A DNA stretch of 38,338 bases from UMGS1502 sp045545435 (GTDB lineage: Bacteria > Actinomycetota > Coriobacteriia > Coriobacteriales > Eggerthellaceae), in contig JAZQAV010000007.1 of NCBI GenBank assembly GCA_045545435.1, forward strand, positions 1-38,338. Direction: 5' to 3'. The position numbers and the translations under genes were made by a program. This document shows positions 22,057 through 30,718 of the stretch, piece after piece (within the stretch, counting starts at the first letter, position 1; every line of letters begins with the position of its first letter). The notes beneath the pieces were generated by a model. That model saw only the letters and a list, made by a program, of their open reading frames with translations. It was not told the DNA's origin and did not search any database.

Positions 22057-24162
22057 TCACGGTGTTTTAGCGGCATTAGCAAGCTGCTTTAACTCATCAA
22101 ACCATTGCTTTACTTCCAGCGGCATACCCTCGCCGCCTTTTTCCATATACAATACCATACATTCTGCCAAAAATTCGTCTTTGTCTGTGGTTCCGTATGT
22201 GGAAAGCCAACCACATTTTGCTTTGTATTTCGTATATAATGCCGCCCATTTTGTGCGCATGGTTGCTGCCATAGCATCGGCAATGGTATTACTCTTAAAG
22301 TACCGCCCGTTAAGTGAGCCTAATAGTATATCGTCGACAACGTGTCCGTATTCGTGTTGCACTGTGTTTCGTAATAGTGTGGCTTCCGAAAGAAAAACAT
22401 TGTGGCGCGTGAACCCGTTGTTTAGTTGGTCTTCTATGCGGTCAATCTTCTTTTGTATATCAGCCATGATTTTGCTAAGTTGATAATACCTTGCTTTGTT
22501 ACCGGCTGCATATGCTTGTTTTGCTTGGTCTTCCCAATTTGTATATTCCTTTTTTAGTCTGTCAATGTCTTTTAGTCTGTTGGCTTTCCATTCGCTTGCA
22601 TTTAACTTGTATGCCTGTGGTATCTGTGTAGTGGCGTTCTTTTTATTGAATACTGACGGGCTTACTTCCATAAGTCCACCATGCGCGTGTGCCAATGCGT
22701 TCATTCTTGCGGTTCCGAGTATCGGTATCTGCGGCAAATTCCAGTCGTGTATGTATTGTGCGTATGTGGCGCAAATCTCGCGTGCCGATTCCAGTGGCAA
22801 TGTGGAAAGTTTTATTGCTTTTGCCACACCGTGCGTTGTAACATATTGCTCTAATTCCGTATATGTCTTTAGCTTCATTATTTCTTGGGCTTGCTGACAC
22901 ATCGGCCTGGGGTCGCCCGTCGGCACAAGGTCTTCGGGTTTTAGCACAATTGGTTGTGGCGTGGGCTGTGGTGCGGTTGTCGGGGTCGTTACTGTGCCGG
23001 TAGCTGTTACCGTTGTTATGGTGGTTGGCATGGTGGTGTTGTCGGTAATCCACATTGGCAAAATACCGCCGCCCTTTCGTGCCAAATCAATACGCCCCTG
23101 GTTGTCGGTCAGCCAATCAGTAAAGTTCTTTGGCATCGGCACATTTGCGGCACGCTGGTTAATCTTTGCAACGGCTGTGGCTTCCTTACCTGCTCGTTTT
23201 GCCTCTCGGTCTGCCTTTCGTGCTTCCAGCAATTCGCGGAACTCCTTTTTGCTGACCATTATCGGTATCATTAGGCAACGGCATTGTGGGTGCCAACCAA
23301 CCCACTTGAATGTTTTAGGGTAAACCCCTGCCAGTTTGTCGCAAATGTCTGTCAACGGCACCGGCACGCGCTTTCCCTTTACCATTTTCATTGTGGTATG
23401 GTTGCCGCTCAACCGTATTTCATACGCCTTTATTAAGGGGTTGTTTTGGTAACTCTCCCATTCCGCTTGCCTATATGCCTGGGTCATTTCGGTGCGTGCC
23501 ATGCGGAGGGCGTTCTTGTAGCTGCTACGGTAAACGCCTTGCCCTGGGTGGTAGTCTTTGGCCGCGTCGCTGCGTTCAAGTCTGCCGGTGGTCGGGTTGT
23601 ACACGCTCTTTTCGTATCGGTACGGCTCTTTCAAATAGCCCCTAATCGATTGTGCAATCTCGCTGGGGCTTTTACCCTCTTTCATGCCGTTTTGCACAAT
23701 GATCTCAATCTCCTTTTTGGCGTTCTGCTGCCAAATTTGTGCGCTGGCTTGAATGCCGCCACGTCGGGCGTTAATGTGCGCCGCTGCACTCTGCCCGTGC
23801 GCCCTGCGTTGGTCGGTGGCTGCATCACAAATGGCTGTAACCTCTGCCGTCTGTGCCTTGCCTCTCACGCCCAATGCCTTTATCACATCACCCGTTACGT
23901 TGCGTTCACCCTGGCGGTAACATGAACCAATGCCGTTTGCAATCAGCGTTTCGACCTTTTGGGTCATTTGGTGCAACATCTTATCAAGTTTGGCCGCTGC
24001 CTGGCGGTTGTCATTCCATGTGAACGTGCCGCCCGACTCAATGGCCTTGCGCACATCGGCAATGTCAATGGCTGCTTTGTAGGTGTCGCCGTACACCTTA
24101 ACAAGCTGCTTTTCCAGCATTGCCAAATACTTGATAATATTTTGTTGCTGCTTATAGTCCAT
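22057..24162 (-). CDS. MuF-type head protein with C-terminal HExxH metallopeptidase domain
   Basis: 701 aa. The N-terminal half is a phage head morphogenesis/SPP1 gp7 (MuF) domain: RMARTEMTQAYRQAEWESYQ near residue 218, then DICDKLAGVYPKTF and HPQCRCLMIPIM. A Thr/Pro-rich linker (about 390-405) leads to a C-terminal domain with NTVQHEYGHVVDDILLG (H603-E604-H607) and a downstream acidic DEFLAEC (about 660-666), the layout of a zinc metallopeptidase. MuF proteins are minor capsid proteins that often carry a C-terminal effector. The C-terminal domain may be injected or act on host proteins. Its target is unknown. Confidence 0.85.
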   Translation of the reverse strand: MDYKQQQNIIKYLAMLEKQLVKVYGDTYKAAIDIADVRKAIESGGTFTWNDNRQAAAKLDKMLHQMTQKVETLIANGIGSCYRQGERNVTGDVIKALGVRGKAQTAEVTAICDAATDQRRAHGQSAAAHINARRGGIQASAQIWQQNAKKEIEIIVQNGMKEGKSPSEIAQSIRGYLKEPYRYEKSVYNPTTGRLERSDAAKDYHPGQGVYRSSYKNALRMARTEMTQAYRQAEWESYQNNPLIKAYEIRLSGNHTTMKMVKGKRVPVPLTDICDKLAGVYPKTFKWVGWHPQCRCLMIPIMVSKKEFRELLEARKADREAKRAGKEATAVAKINQRAANVPMPKNFTDWLTDNQGRIDLARKGGGILPMWITDNTTMPTTITTVTATGTVTTPTTAPQPTPQPIVLKPEDLVPTGDPRPMCQQAQEIMKLKTYTELEQYVTTHGVAKAIKLSTLPLESAREICATYAQYIHDWNLPQIPILGTARMNALAHAHGGLMEVSPSVFNKKNATTQIPQAYKLNASEWKANRLKDIDRLKKEYTNWEDQAKQAYAAGNKARYYQLSKIMADIQKKIDRIEDQLNNGFTRHNVFLSEATLLRNTVQHEYGHVVDDILLGSLNGRYFKSNTIADAMAATMRTKWAALYTKYKAKCGWLSTYGTTDKDEFLAECMVLYMEKGGEGMPLEVKQWFDELKQLANAAKTP

Positions 24163-24667
24163 GTGCTGCTTTCACTTCTGCGATGTAACCTTTGAAAATG
24201 TTGCCCAATTCCTTTGCGCTGCCGGTCAACACATCGTAACCGTTTGCCTCAACTGCGGCTGCATACTCGGCACCGCACACAACCACTGCGACAACGCCCT
24301 CACTGAAACGCCCTGCAATCTCGTTGGCGAGGTTGCGCCCTGCCGCCTGGCCTTGCGCTGCGCCCTGCCCTGCGTTGCCGTTTTCTGTACCCTCAAAATT
24401 CTCTTCAACGAGGGTGCCGTTGTTGTATATGGCAAAACCAATGCTGCCGCGCTGGTAGCCGGTATCATCAATATAGTTTGGCTGGTGTGGCTTGCCTCTC
24501 ATTTCGGCTGGCGGCTGTGGCAATGAACGTGCCGCAATAACGGTATCACGGCACGCCATTTCCAATGCACTAACAATATCTTCAATGACGGCTTCCACGT
24601 CCTCGGTGGCTTTCCGTATCATTTCATCAATACTGAAATTGGCGACTATGTTTACGGCATCACTCAT
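24152..24667 (-). CDS. HK97 gp10-like structural protein
   Basis: 171 aa. The N-terminus is helical (MSDAVNIVANFSIDEMIRKA). It contains IDDTGYQRGSIGFAIYNNG and GVVAVVVCGAEYAAAVEANGYDVL, the typical 'GAEYAxxVE.G' segment of HK97 gp10/tail-completion-like proteins. A Gly/Ala/Gln-rich insert, NGNAGQGAAQGQAAGRN, sits before it. It follows the portal stop by one codon and overlaps the MuF gene by 11 bases (24152-24162). In tailed phages this fold joins head and tail; here its early position among packaging genes is a little unusual. Confidence 0.7.
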   Translation of the reverse strand: MSDAVNIVANFSIDEMIRKATEDVEAVIEDIVSALEMACRDTVIAARSLPQPPAEMRGKPHQPNYIDDTGYQRGSIGFAIYNNGTLVEENFEGTENGNAGQGAAQGQAAGRNLANEIAGRFSEGVVAVVVCGAEYAAAVEANGYDVLTGSAKELGNIFKGYIAEVKAAHGL

Positions 24668-26161
24668 TTACTCGGTCGGTTCCTGGTTGAAGAGGTCAGC
24701 CATGCCGCTTGTGGCGTTTTCCTCTTCCTCAATCTGTTCAATTTCCTTGTCAACGTCCTCTGCCCAACCCAGCACCTCAACAGCACGACGGCGGCTTACA
24801 AGTTGCTTGTTGCCGGTGGCATTTAATAGCAGGTTCACTGTGCTTTGTTCGTCTTTCAGTGTATAGGGGGTTATTTCCGGCTCAATCGCAAGTGTTTCGC
24901 ACGCCTCGGAAAAACCAGTATCGCCCTTGTTCATCTTTGCAAGGTAGGCTTGAATGACAGACATTCGTCGCTGCAAATAGTCGTCAAAAATCTCGCATTT
25001 GTCCATCACTTTCAAATGCGCGTCCATAAACATGAGTTCCAAGGCAATGCCGGAAACATTCAACCCTTTCACGCTATCAAACGAAATGTCGGGTGTCTGC
25101 GTAATCGTATAGATCAAGCGCAAAAGTGTTTCTATTTCCAGCTTTACGCTTTCTGGTGCCTGGCTCCACGTCAAGTAATCTGCGCTACCGTCGTTGTCCA
25201 TTTCAATGACACTTCCGGCATCGCCTTTCTTGCTCCAGCGCACTATCTCGCCTTTAACAACAATTTTTGGGCTTGCGTGGTAGTCGTTGGTATCTGCAAA
25301 ATTCGACAACAGCTTTTCAAGTCGGTCAATCAAAATTTGAACATCTGCCCACTCAACTTGTGGCTGTTGTCCGTACACTATGGGAATTTTGCCAATGGGG
25401 TTTTTCTTGGGATAACCCTCGGCCATCTCCCAACCCGATTGCTTTTGCTCCCACAAATATATTTTTTCATCCGTGTACGTCTCAAAAAAAGTATGCTTAA
25501 TGTGATTGCTGTCCTCGGTTGTGAACTGGCGCGAAAAAGCTGTAAGGTCGCCGGTGTCGTCGAAGTATGGGTATAACATATCTCCATTCAGCGGCGAAAG
25601 TACCTTGCATCGGAGTTTGAAGCGGCTATTGAACCCGTATTTTTTGTTTGGCCTGTCAACAACATACCACAATTCCGCGCCCTCGGTGCAACTGAAAATC
25701 GAACGCGCCACGGTGCGGTTTACGGTGCGCGCCTTTGCATCGTTCAACACCTTTCGGACGGCTTTCAATACGTCGGCTTCGCGGCTCCCGTCTTCAATGT
25801 CAACATTGAGGGTAACATTGTTGCCGAAGCAGAAAGATACTGCACGTTTTACAATCAGCTTTTGCAGGGCAACCGCAATCCTCGCCACTTTTTCGCGGCG
25901 TTTTCGTGTGGTCTCGCCATCCTTGCTTGTTACAACTTTCATGTCTCTCGCGTCTAAATCCTCATTTGCTGGCGCGTCGTCGTCGTCAACCTTAACCCAC
26001 TTGTCCTGGCGCAATACGGGGTTCATAACATCGTGTTCCCCTGGATCAAGTTGCGCTTTGTAGGTGTCAATGGCTGGCACGCTTGCGTTGCGGCCATTCA
26101 TCAGCTCGGTTATAATCTTTGCGTTGTCTGTCTCTTCGGTGAGAAATCCTTTAATGTCCAT
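24668..26161 (-). CDS. portal protein (SPP1 gp6-like)
   Basis: 497 aa, within the portal range. It contains the typical opening NAKIITELMNGRNASVPAID, the region VARIAVALQKLIVKRAVSFCFG, the strand KKYGFNSRFKLRCKVLSP LNG, and IDRLEKLLSNFADTNDYHASP followed by the long 'stem' segment. The C-terminus is acidic (QIEEEENATSGMADLFNQEPTE). It follows the large terminase after 18 bases and precedes the gp10-like and MuF genes, the conserved order terminase, portal, MuF. Portals form the dodecameric DNA channel at one capsid vertex. Confidence 0.88.
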   Translation of the reverse strand: MDIKGFLTEETDNAKIITELMNGRNASVPAIDTYKAQLDPGEHDVMNPVLRQDKWVKVDDDDAPANEDLDARDMKVVTSKDGETTRKRREKVARIAVALQKLIVKRAVSFCFGNNVTLNVDIEDGSREADVLKAVRKVLNDAKARTVNRTVARSIFSCTEGAELWYVVDRPNKKYGFNSRFKLRCKVLSPLNGDMLYPYFDDTGDLTAFSRQFTTEDSNHIKHTFFETYTDEKIYLWEQKQSGWEMAEGYPKKNPIGKIPIVYGQQPQVEWADVQILIDRLEKLLSNFADTNDYHASPKIVVKGEIVRWSKKGDAGSVIEMDNDGSADYLTWSQAPESVKLEIETLLRLIYTITQTPDISFDSVKGLNVSGIALELMFMDAHLKVMDKCEIFDDYLQRRMSVIQAYLAKMNKGDTGFSEACETLAIEPEITPYTLKDEQSTVNLLLNATGNKQLVSRRRAVEVLGWAEDVDKEIEQIEEEENATSGMADLFNQEPTE

Positions 26162-26179
26162 ATTTTTGAATTTTAATGT

Positions 26180-27643
26180 TTACAAATAATCGCTTGCGTT
26201 CTCACGCCGTACGTGTTGTGGTCGCTTCTCAACGGTGCCGGTCAGTGCGTCGGGGGCATCGTCGTGGTCATTCTTGCCGACTTTCATGTAATACTTAATG
26301 GCACGGGCAAATTCCGGCCACAACTTTTCCCACCCAACGGGGAAATAGGTAAGGTTCTGCACCTCGGCTGAACGGGTGAATATGCGTGCGGCCTTGTTGT
26401 CGCTTTGGTGGAACCACTTAATGCGCGTTGTGTTGTTGCCAATGATGCGGCATTGCTTTTCTACATTACGGGCAAATCCACGACCGCCGTTGTTGCTCTC
26501 AATGTTCGCCTCTTCCACCCCGTCTTTGGTTAGCATCTGCGCTGTCTTCGGCTCGGTGTATTCCATTGGCTTTTGCGTAAACAGCACATCTAAAATGTAG
26601 TTGCCAAATTCCGTTTCCAGGTAGTCAATGCTGCATAGATAGTCCGTTCCCTCATCGGCTGTGTCTGTGTAGTTCTTAACCTTGCGCCGCTTGGTGTACG
26701 GTATCATTTCGTATGTCTTCCACTCGTTTTCATACATCAAACCTGCCGCCGGTTTCGGGTTCTGCAAATATTGGGTGTCGAACACAAACACATTCTTATC
26801 ACGGAGTTTGTGCAATTCCTCAACCGTGTGTTTGAACGGCCACAATGCTTGTTCCTCTCCGTTTTCGTCGGTGTACAATGCAGGTAGCGACAACACTTCC
26901 CATTCGTCCGGCTCCAAATCCATTAAGTAACCGCAAAGGTCGTTTTCGTCCAACCTCTGCATAATGATAACAATGGGCGTGTTGCGGCTGTTCACACGGT
27001 TACGGATGGTGGTCTCAAACTTTTGGTTCACTTTTTCACGCAATAGTGCGCTGCGTGCATCGTCGGGCTTGATGGGGTCGTCTATCACAATGGCACCGCC
27101 AAATGTGCTTTCGTCTGCAACCGCCGCCGTGAGTTCGTTCAAGCCCTCTTCAAGTGTCTCTTCCTCTTCCTTATCAACCACACCGGCACCAAAGCCGGTA
27201 ACTTGCCCTGCGCTGCTGACGGCATACATACCGCCGCCCTGCACCGTAAACCACTTGCGGCTGTTGTTGCTGGTCGGCCTGGTGTCGGGGAACAACCGCC
27301 CAAATTCGGGCAACTTCAATATGGCTTGCACGCCGCTTGAATTGTCGCGTACCAAATCATCGGAATAGGAGAGGTGTATGAATTTTGCTTTGGGGTTAAT
27401 TGCCAACCCCTCGGCGATAAAGTGCTTAACTGCCAACTCCGTTTTGCCGTATCGGGGCGGCATATTAATAATTAGGCGTTTGGTCTCGCCTTTCAGCACT
27501 TTGTCAAGCGCATTGGCAATGGCCACATGGTGCTGCCCAATGACAAATTTACGCTTATACGCGGCCTTGAAAAAGTACCGCGTAAAGTTCAACGTGCCTT
27601 GTAGCACCCATGTTTTTTCAATGTCAATGTCGCGTATCTCCAC
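26180..27643 (-). CDS. terL: terminase large subunit
   Basis: 487 aa. Walker A-like MPPRYGKTE lies at 61-69, RLIINMPPR being the terminase_6 type. A Walker B-like IVIDDPIKPDD lies near 194, and LLREKVNQKFETTIRNR with VIIMQRLDENDLCGYL is the ATPase coupling region. The C-terminal RNaseH-like nuclease shows CSIDYLETEFGNY, ESNNGGRGFARNV and HDDAPDAL, with acidic metal ligands. It pumps DNA into the capsid and cuts it. It follows the small subunit after 3 bases. Confidence 0.95.
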   Translation of the reverse strand: MEIRDIDIEKTWVLQGTLNFTRYFFKAAYKRKFVIGQHHVAIANALDKVLKGETKRLIINMPPRYGKTELAVKHFIAEGLAINPKAKFIHLSYSDDLVRDNSSGVQAILKLPEFGRLFPDTRPTSNNSRKWFTVQGGGMYAVSSAGQVTGFGAGVVDKEEEETLEEGLNELTAAVADESTFGGAIVIDDPIKPDDARSALLREKVNQKFETTIRNRVNSRNTPIVIIMQRLDENDLCGYLMDLEPDEWEVLSLPALYTDENGEEQALWPFKHTVEELHKLRDKNVFVFDTQYLQNPKPAAGLMYENEWKTYEMIPYTKRRKVKNYTDTADEGTDYLCSIDYLETEFGNYILDVLFTQKPMEYTEPKTAQMLTKDGVEEANIESNNGGRGFARNVEKQCRIIGNNTTRIKWFHQSDNKAARIFTRSAEVQNLTYFPVGWEKLWPEFARAIKYYMKVGKNDHDDAPDALTGTVEKRPQHVRRENASDYL

Positions 27644-27646
27644 GGC

Positions 27647-28084
27647 TTAATACTCTTTATCGAGGCTGTTCCACAACTCTTGCATTTCGCCTTTGGTCAG
27701 CACCCGTGCCGGTATCAACTCTTTACCATCCGCGCCGGTCAACTGCATTTGCTGAATGTCGCGCCCATACACATGCTGGCGCAATTTGTCGAGTGTATTG
27801 CACTTGCCTTGCTTGGTCTCGATTAGTATTGCCATTGCCAACCCTCGTACATACACGGGGGCTTCAACTTCTTTAGCAAGGTTTGATAGCTCATCAAGCT
27901 GCATGGTCAGTAGTGCCGCTTCCCATGTGTTCACCTCTTCTGCTGTCAACTGGGCAAATTTTTTAGCCTTGGTCTTTGGCATCACCTTGGCCAATGTTCC
28001 AGGTACGCGGTTTTTGGGTCTTCCTTTGGGGTTGCCGCTCTGTCCTGGCTTGAACTCATGTTGCTTTATGTCTTTCGCGCTCAT
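27647..28084 (-). CDS. terS: terminase small subunit
   Basis: 145 aa. It begins with a basic patch, FKPGQSGNPKGRPKNRVPG, typical of phage terminase small subunits (DUF5681-like), probably a DNA-recognition region. The rest is helical (LTAEEVNTWEAALLTMQLDELS, VRGLAMAILIETKQGK). It ends VLTKGEMQELWNSLDKEY. It sits directly upstream of the large subunit and downstream of a methyltransferase. It would recognise the phage packaging site. The call rests on the N-terminal motif and on synteny. Confidence 0.82.
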   Translation of the reverse strand: MSAKDIKQHEFKPGQSGNPKGRPKNRVPGTLAKVMPKTKAKKFAQLTAEEVNTWEAALLTMQLDELSNLAKEVEAPVYVRGLAMAILIETKQGKCNTLDKLRQHVYGRDIQQMQLTGADGKELIPARVLTKGEMQELWNSLDKEY

Positions 28085-28116
28085 AGTTGTGCTGTTTTAT
28101 TCGGTTTTGGCTGCTG

Positions 28117-29484
28117 TTACCCCTCATCGTTAATGTTCCCGACCTTTATCGGGTCAGTACCCGTTAATGCGGCATAGCGTTTCAATATCACATCACAATA
28201 GCAGGGGTCTTTCTCCACCATGTAGCAGGTGCGCCCGATTTGCTCCGCTGCCATCAGCGTTGAACCACTGCCACCGAAAGGGTCAAACACAATATCACCA
28301 CGGCGGCTGCTATTGCGTATCAGCTTGCCGAGTAGCTTCAGTGGCTTCATGGTTGGGTGTTCCTTGCTTGCCTGGGGTTTGTCTTCGTGTATTACGGTTG
28401 TGGGGTTCTTTGCCTCGTCTCGGAGGTCTTTAATGTATGCCAGCAACTCGGCCTTGGTCATACTGTCAAAGTCGGGTAAATCCTCTATCACGGTGCGGTG
28501 ATTGCGCTCCTTGATAAAGTAGTGACTTGCGCCGTTTTTCCATCCGTATAGTATTGGCTCATGCTGCCATTGATAATCTTGCCTGCCAAGCACAATATTA
28601 TTCTTCACCCATATTAGTTTCTGTTTGTGCAGGAACCCTGCCGCTTCCATGCTCTCAATAAATGCTATCACCTCACGGCTGGGGTGGAAAATGTATATAC
28701 TGGCACCCAATTTTGCAACGTGGGCGGCGTTGGTGAATGCCGTTGTTAGAAACTCTTTGAACGCTTCGGGTGACATTGCGTCATTCTCAATGTCCTTTTC
28801 AATACGCTTGCCGCCGTCGGCCTTGTTCAACTCGGCGTTCTTATCACCATAGTTCACGTTATAAGGTGGGTCGGTAACAATCAACTCGGCGTTCTTATCA
28901 CCAAAAAGTGCGGCAATAAGTGTTGGGTCGGTGCTGTCGCCGCATATCAACTTGTGCCGTCCGAGCATAAAGACGTCGCCCTCGCGGTGTTCGCTCTTTG
29001 CTGGGGTGTTGCCCTCAACGTCGTAGCCGTCTTCTTCGGCTTCGTCCTCGGTGGAAGCGTCGGTGTCAATTTCCGGCACCTCAATATTGCAAGCGTCAAG
29101 CAAAGCGGCATCCCATTCATTTGCCAGGTCTTCGTAATTCCATTCACCAAAACCGGCATTGTCTTTTATGGTGTAGGCGCGGAGTTGCTCAACGGTGGTT
29201 TTCGCCGGTAGCACTTTGCATGGGGCTTCCGTGTAGCCCAATTCTTTTAGTGCCTCAAAGCGCATATTGCCGCCAATAATGATGTACTTTTTGCCCTTTT
29301 TGTACACCAATAGTTCACGGTATGCCAACATTTCGGGGTTGTCCTCGATGCTCTTTTTAAGCTTGGCAAACGCCGCGTTCTTAATAATACGCGGATTCTT
29401 GGGCAAACCCTCAATTTGTCCTTTGTTGCGTTCCAGGTCTGCCAGCGGCAATATAACACTCTGTAATACTTTGGCTTTTTCCAT
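28117..29484 (-). CDS. ParB-domain / N6- or N4-type DNA methyltransferase fusion
   Basis: 455 aa. Residues 1-115 form a ParB-like nuclease domain (IPLADLERN-type start; ELLVYKKGKKYIIIGGNMRFEALKELG). The rest is a beta-class amino-methyltransferase with DPPY at D205-Y208 and the AdoMet motif DPFGGSGSTLMAAEQIG near 400-415. HEPILYGW and STMKPLKLLG-like segments lie between. It methylates adenine N6 or cytosine N4 in DNA, likely to protect phage DNA. Two perfect 23-bp direct repeats (28827-28849 and 28881-28903) flank the DPPY codons in frame and give the repeated residues GDKNAEL. It lies just before the terminase genes. Confidence 0.9.
   Translation of the reverse strand: MEKAKVLQSVILPLADLERNKGQIEGLPKNPRIIKNAAFAKLKKSIEDNPEMLAYRELLVYKKGKKYIIIGGNMRFEALKELGYTEAPCKVLPAKTTVEQLRAYTIKDNAGFGEWNYEDLANEWDAALLDACNIEVPEIDTDASTEDEAEEDGYDVEGNTPAKSEHREGDVFMLGRHKLICGDSTDPTLIAALFGDKNAELIVTDPPYNVNYGDKNAELNKADGGKRIEKDIENDAMSPEAFKEFLTTAFTNAAHVAKLGASIYIFHPSREVIAFIESMEAAGFLHKQKLIWVKNNIVLGRQDYQWQHEPILYGWKNGASHYFIKERNHRTVIEDLPDFDSMTKAELLAYIKDLRDEAKNPTTVIHEDKPQASKEHPTMKPLKLLGKLIRNSSRRGDIVFDPFGGSGSTLMAAEQIGRTCYMVEKDPCYCDVILKRYAALTGTDPIKVGNINDEG
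28827..28903. repeat. 23-bp perfect direct repeats flanking DPPY motif
   Basis: Copies at 28827-28849 and 28881-28903, starting points 54 bases (18 codons) apart, both within the ParB/methyltransferase gene. The segment between includes the DPPY catalytic codons. Recombination between the copies would delete exactly 18 codons in frame. Confidence 0.85.
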
Positions 29485-29492
29485 AGGTGCGG

Positions 29493-29630
29493 TTAAAATA
29501 AATCGTCAAATTCACCGGCACCAACAGAATATGCGGAGCCACGTGTGGCTGCTGCTGTGCCGCTGCTGGTATTGCTGCCGCCACGGGTGTTTTCGCTGCC
29601 GCTGTCGTACAAATTTTGTTTTACAATCAT
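29493..29630 (-). CDS. very small Ser/Gly/Thr-rich protein, unknown
   Basis: 45 aa, starting MIVKQNLYDSGSENTRGG and ending VGAGEFDDLF. The middle is a low-complexity Ser, Gly, Thr and Ala run. The acidic end FDDLF could be a short binding peptide. It fills the gap between the PLD-like gene and the methyltransferase. The ATG at 29630 lies 13 bases beyond the PLD-like stop, and the stop is 8 bases before the methyltransferase start. No homology claim; low complexity makes coding evidence modest. Confidence 0.5.
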   Translation of the reverse strand: MIVKQNLYDSGSENTRGGSNTSSGTAAATRGSAYSVGAGEFDDLF

Positions 29631-29642
29631 GGCATTTCGGTT

Positions 29643-30407
29643 TTAATCGTTAAACTTTTTCGTTGTTATGGCTTCCCACAACTCCTTGTGTCTTACATCG
29701 TGGTTGATGGTTTTGTACCGCTCAATAATGGCGGTGTAGACCTCTTCGTACCAGTCGAACAACTCTTTGTTTTCTTCGATGGTGAATTGCTCAACATTAC
29801 CACTGCTGCGCAAATTCGCGCTGCCCTGGATCACTATGTGCTTACCACCGGCGGTACTGAAATGGGTTGTTTTCGTGTGAATACCTGCAACGGCAAGTTG
29901 AAAACGGTTGCCAATGTCGAGGTGTTCATAAATGTACGGTATCAACGCTTGCCGTTCATTGCCGTAAAAATAGGCACTTACAACAAGGTTCAACCGCTCA
30001 ATATGCCCCGTGCGCATTAAGTGGTACAAACTATCAACATTGTTTTGGTTTAGGATCAATGTGGCAATGGTCATTGTCGGCACTCGGATTTTGTAGGTCA
30101 TAATATATGCCTCTATGAAGTCGCCGAAAATGAAATCACCCGACACCAGGCAATGCGCACGTTCATACGCACTTCCCAATCTCAATTCCTTTGCCAACTT
30201 GACCGCATTGTCGTAGGTGATGTGTTCCTCGGTCATGTTGTACACTTTGGGTTTGGTGTAGCGCGTTTCTGTCGGTGGGGCTGCGTCGGCATCACTCGGC
30301 ATAAAGTCAAATATGGACGGGTCTATTTCGGGAATTTGTATGTTCCCAAAGTCAACGCCCATATTGTCGCTGTCAGCTTTCAGTTTAATCTTACTTCCCT
30401 TTGGCAT
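29643..30407 (-). CDS. PLD-like (HKD) protein, possible nuclease
   Basis: 254 aa from ATG 30407 (MPKGSKIKLKADSD). The frame continues to 30506, but the added part is Pro/Thr-rich and unlike a domain. The C-terminal half has IHTKTTHF (H177, K179) followed by GGKHIVIQGSANLRSSGNVEQF, an HxK...GSAN arrangement as in the phospholipase D superfamily, which includes nucleases and ligases. Only one HKD set is seen, so it would act as a dimer. It is the first sizeable gene after promoter A and before the terminase. Role unclear; a packaging or host-DNA-degrading nuclease is possible. Confidence 0.6.
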   Translation of the reverse strand: MPKGSKIKLKADSDNMGVDFGNIQIPEIDPSIFDFMPSDADAAPPTETRYTKPKVYNMTEEHITYDNAVKLAKELRLGSAYERAHCLVSGDFIFGDFIEAYIMTYKIRVPTMTIATLILNQNNVDSLYHLMRTGHIERLNLVVSAYFYGNERQALIPYIYEHLDIGNRFQLAVAGIHTKTTHFSTAGGKHIVIQGSANLRSSGNVEQFTIEENKELFDWYEEVYTAIIERYKTINHDVRHKELWEAITTKKFND

Positions 30408-30710
30408 ATCGTTATGTTTGGGCTGCGTTGCGCCTGGCGTTTCCCTTTGTGTTGCTGGGCTTCGCGGCTCCGTTGTCAGTATGCGTGCGTTTCGGCAACT
30501 CATCATGGCTGCGTGGCACTTTCCACACTTTCACCAATCAGCAAACCACCAAACCACCGCACGTTTCGAGGCATGGCCTTTCCGCTCTATCTCCCTGCAA
30601 CCGTCGCCGGTACAATGCGCACGGGCTTTTATTGCAGTCTGTTTCAATATGCAAAAATACAAAAAGGACGCATTATAATAATACGTCCCTGGCAATAACT
30701 TTTTGAAAAG
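30408..30710. other. intergenic leader region with promoter A
   Basis: About 300 bases without a convincing gene. The right half carries promoter A (30652-30718). In the leader lie a 23-codon frame at 30503-30574 (start MPRNVRWFGG) whose stop overlaps the start of an upstream extension of the PLD-like frame, and that extension itself (30408-30506). Either could be a leader peptide; neither has independent support. Confidence 0.5.
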
Positions 30711-30718
30711 TTATTGAA
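30652..30718 (-). promoter_or_regulatory. leftward phage promoter A with shared operator
   Basis: On the - strand: TATTTTTG (complement of 30652-30659), the 17-bp dyad CGTATTATTATAATGCG (30669-30685), and TTCAATAACTTTTCAA (30703-30718). Here the dyad extends to 11-bp arms (GGACG on both sides) with one mismatch. The upstream block is 44 bases from the -7 box, as in promoter B. It drives the PLD-like, methyltransferase and terminase genes, and overlaps the end of the VRR-NUC gene. Confidence 0.7.

Noticed and set aside
30503..30574. 23-codon frame (start MPRNVRWFGG) in the leader of promoter A
   Set aside because: Too short and without motif; only its stop/start overlap with the next frame hints at coding, so it was left as part of the leader description.
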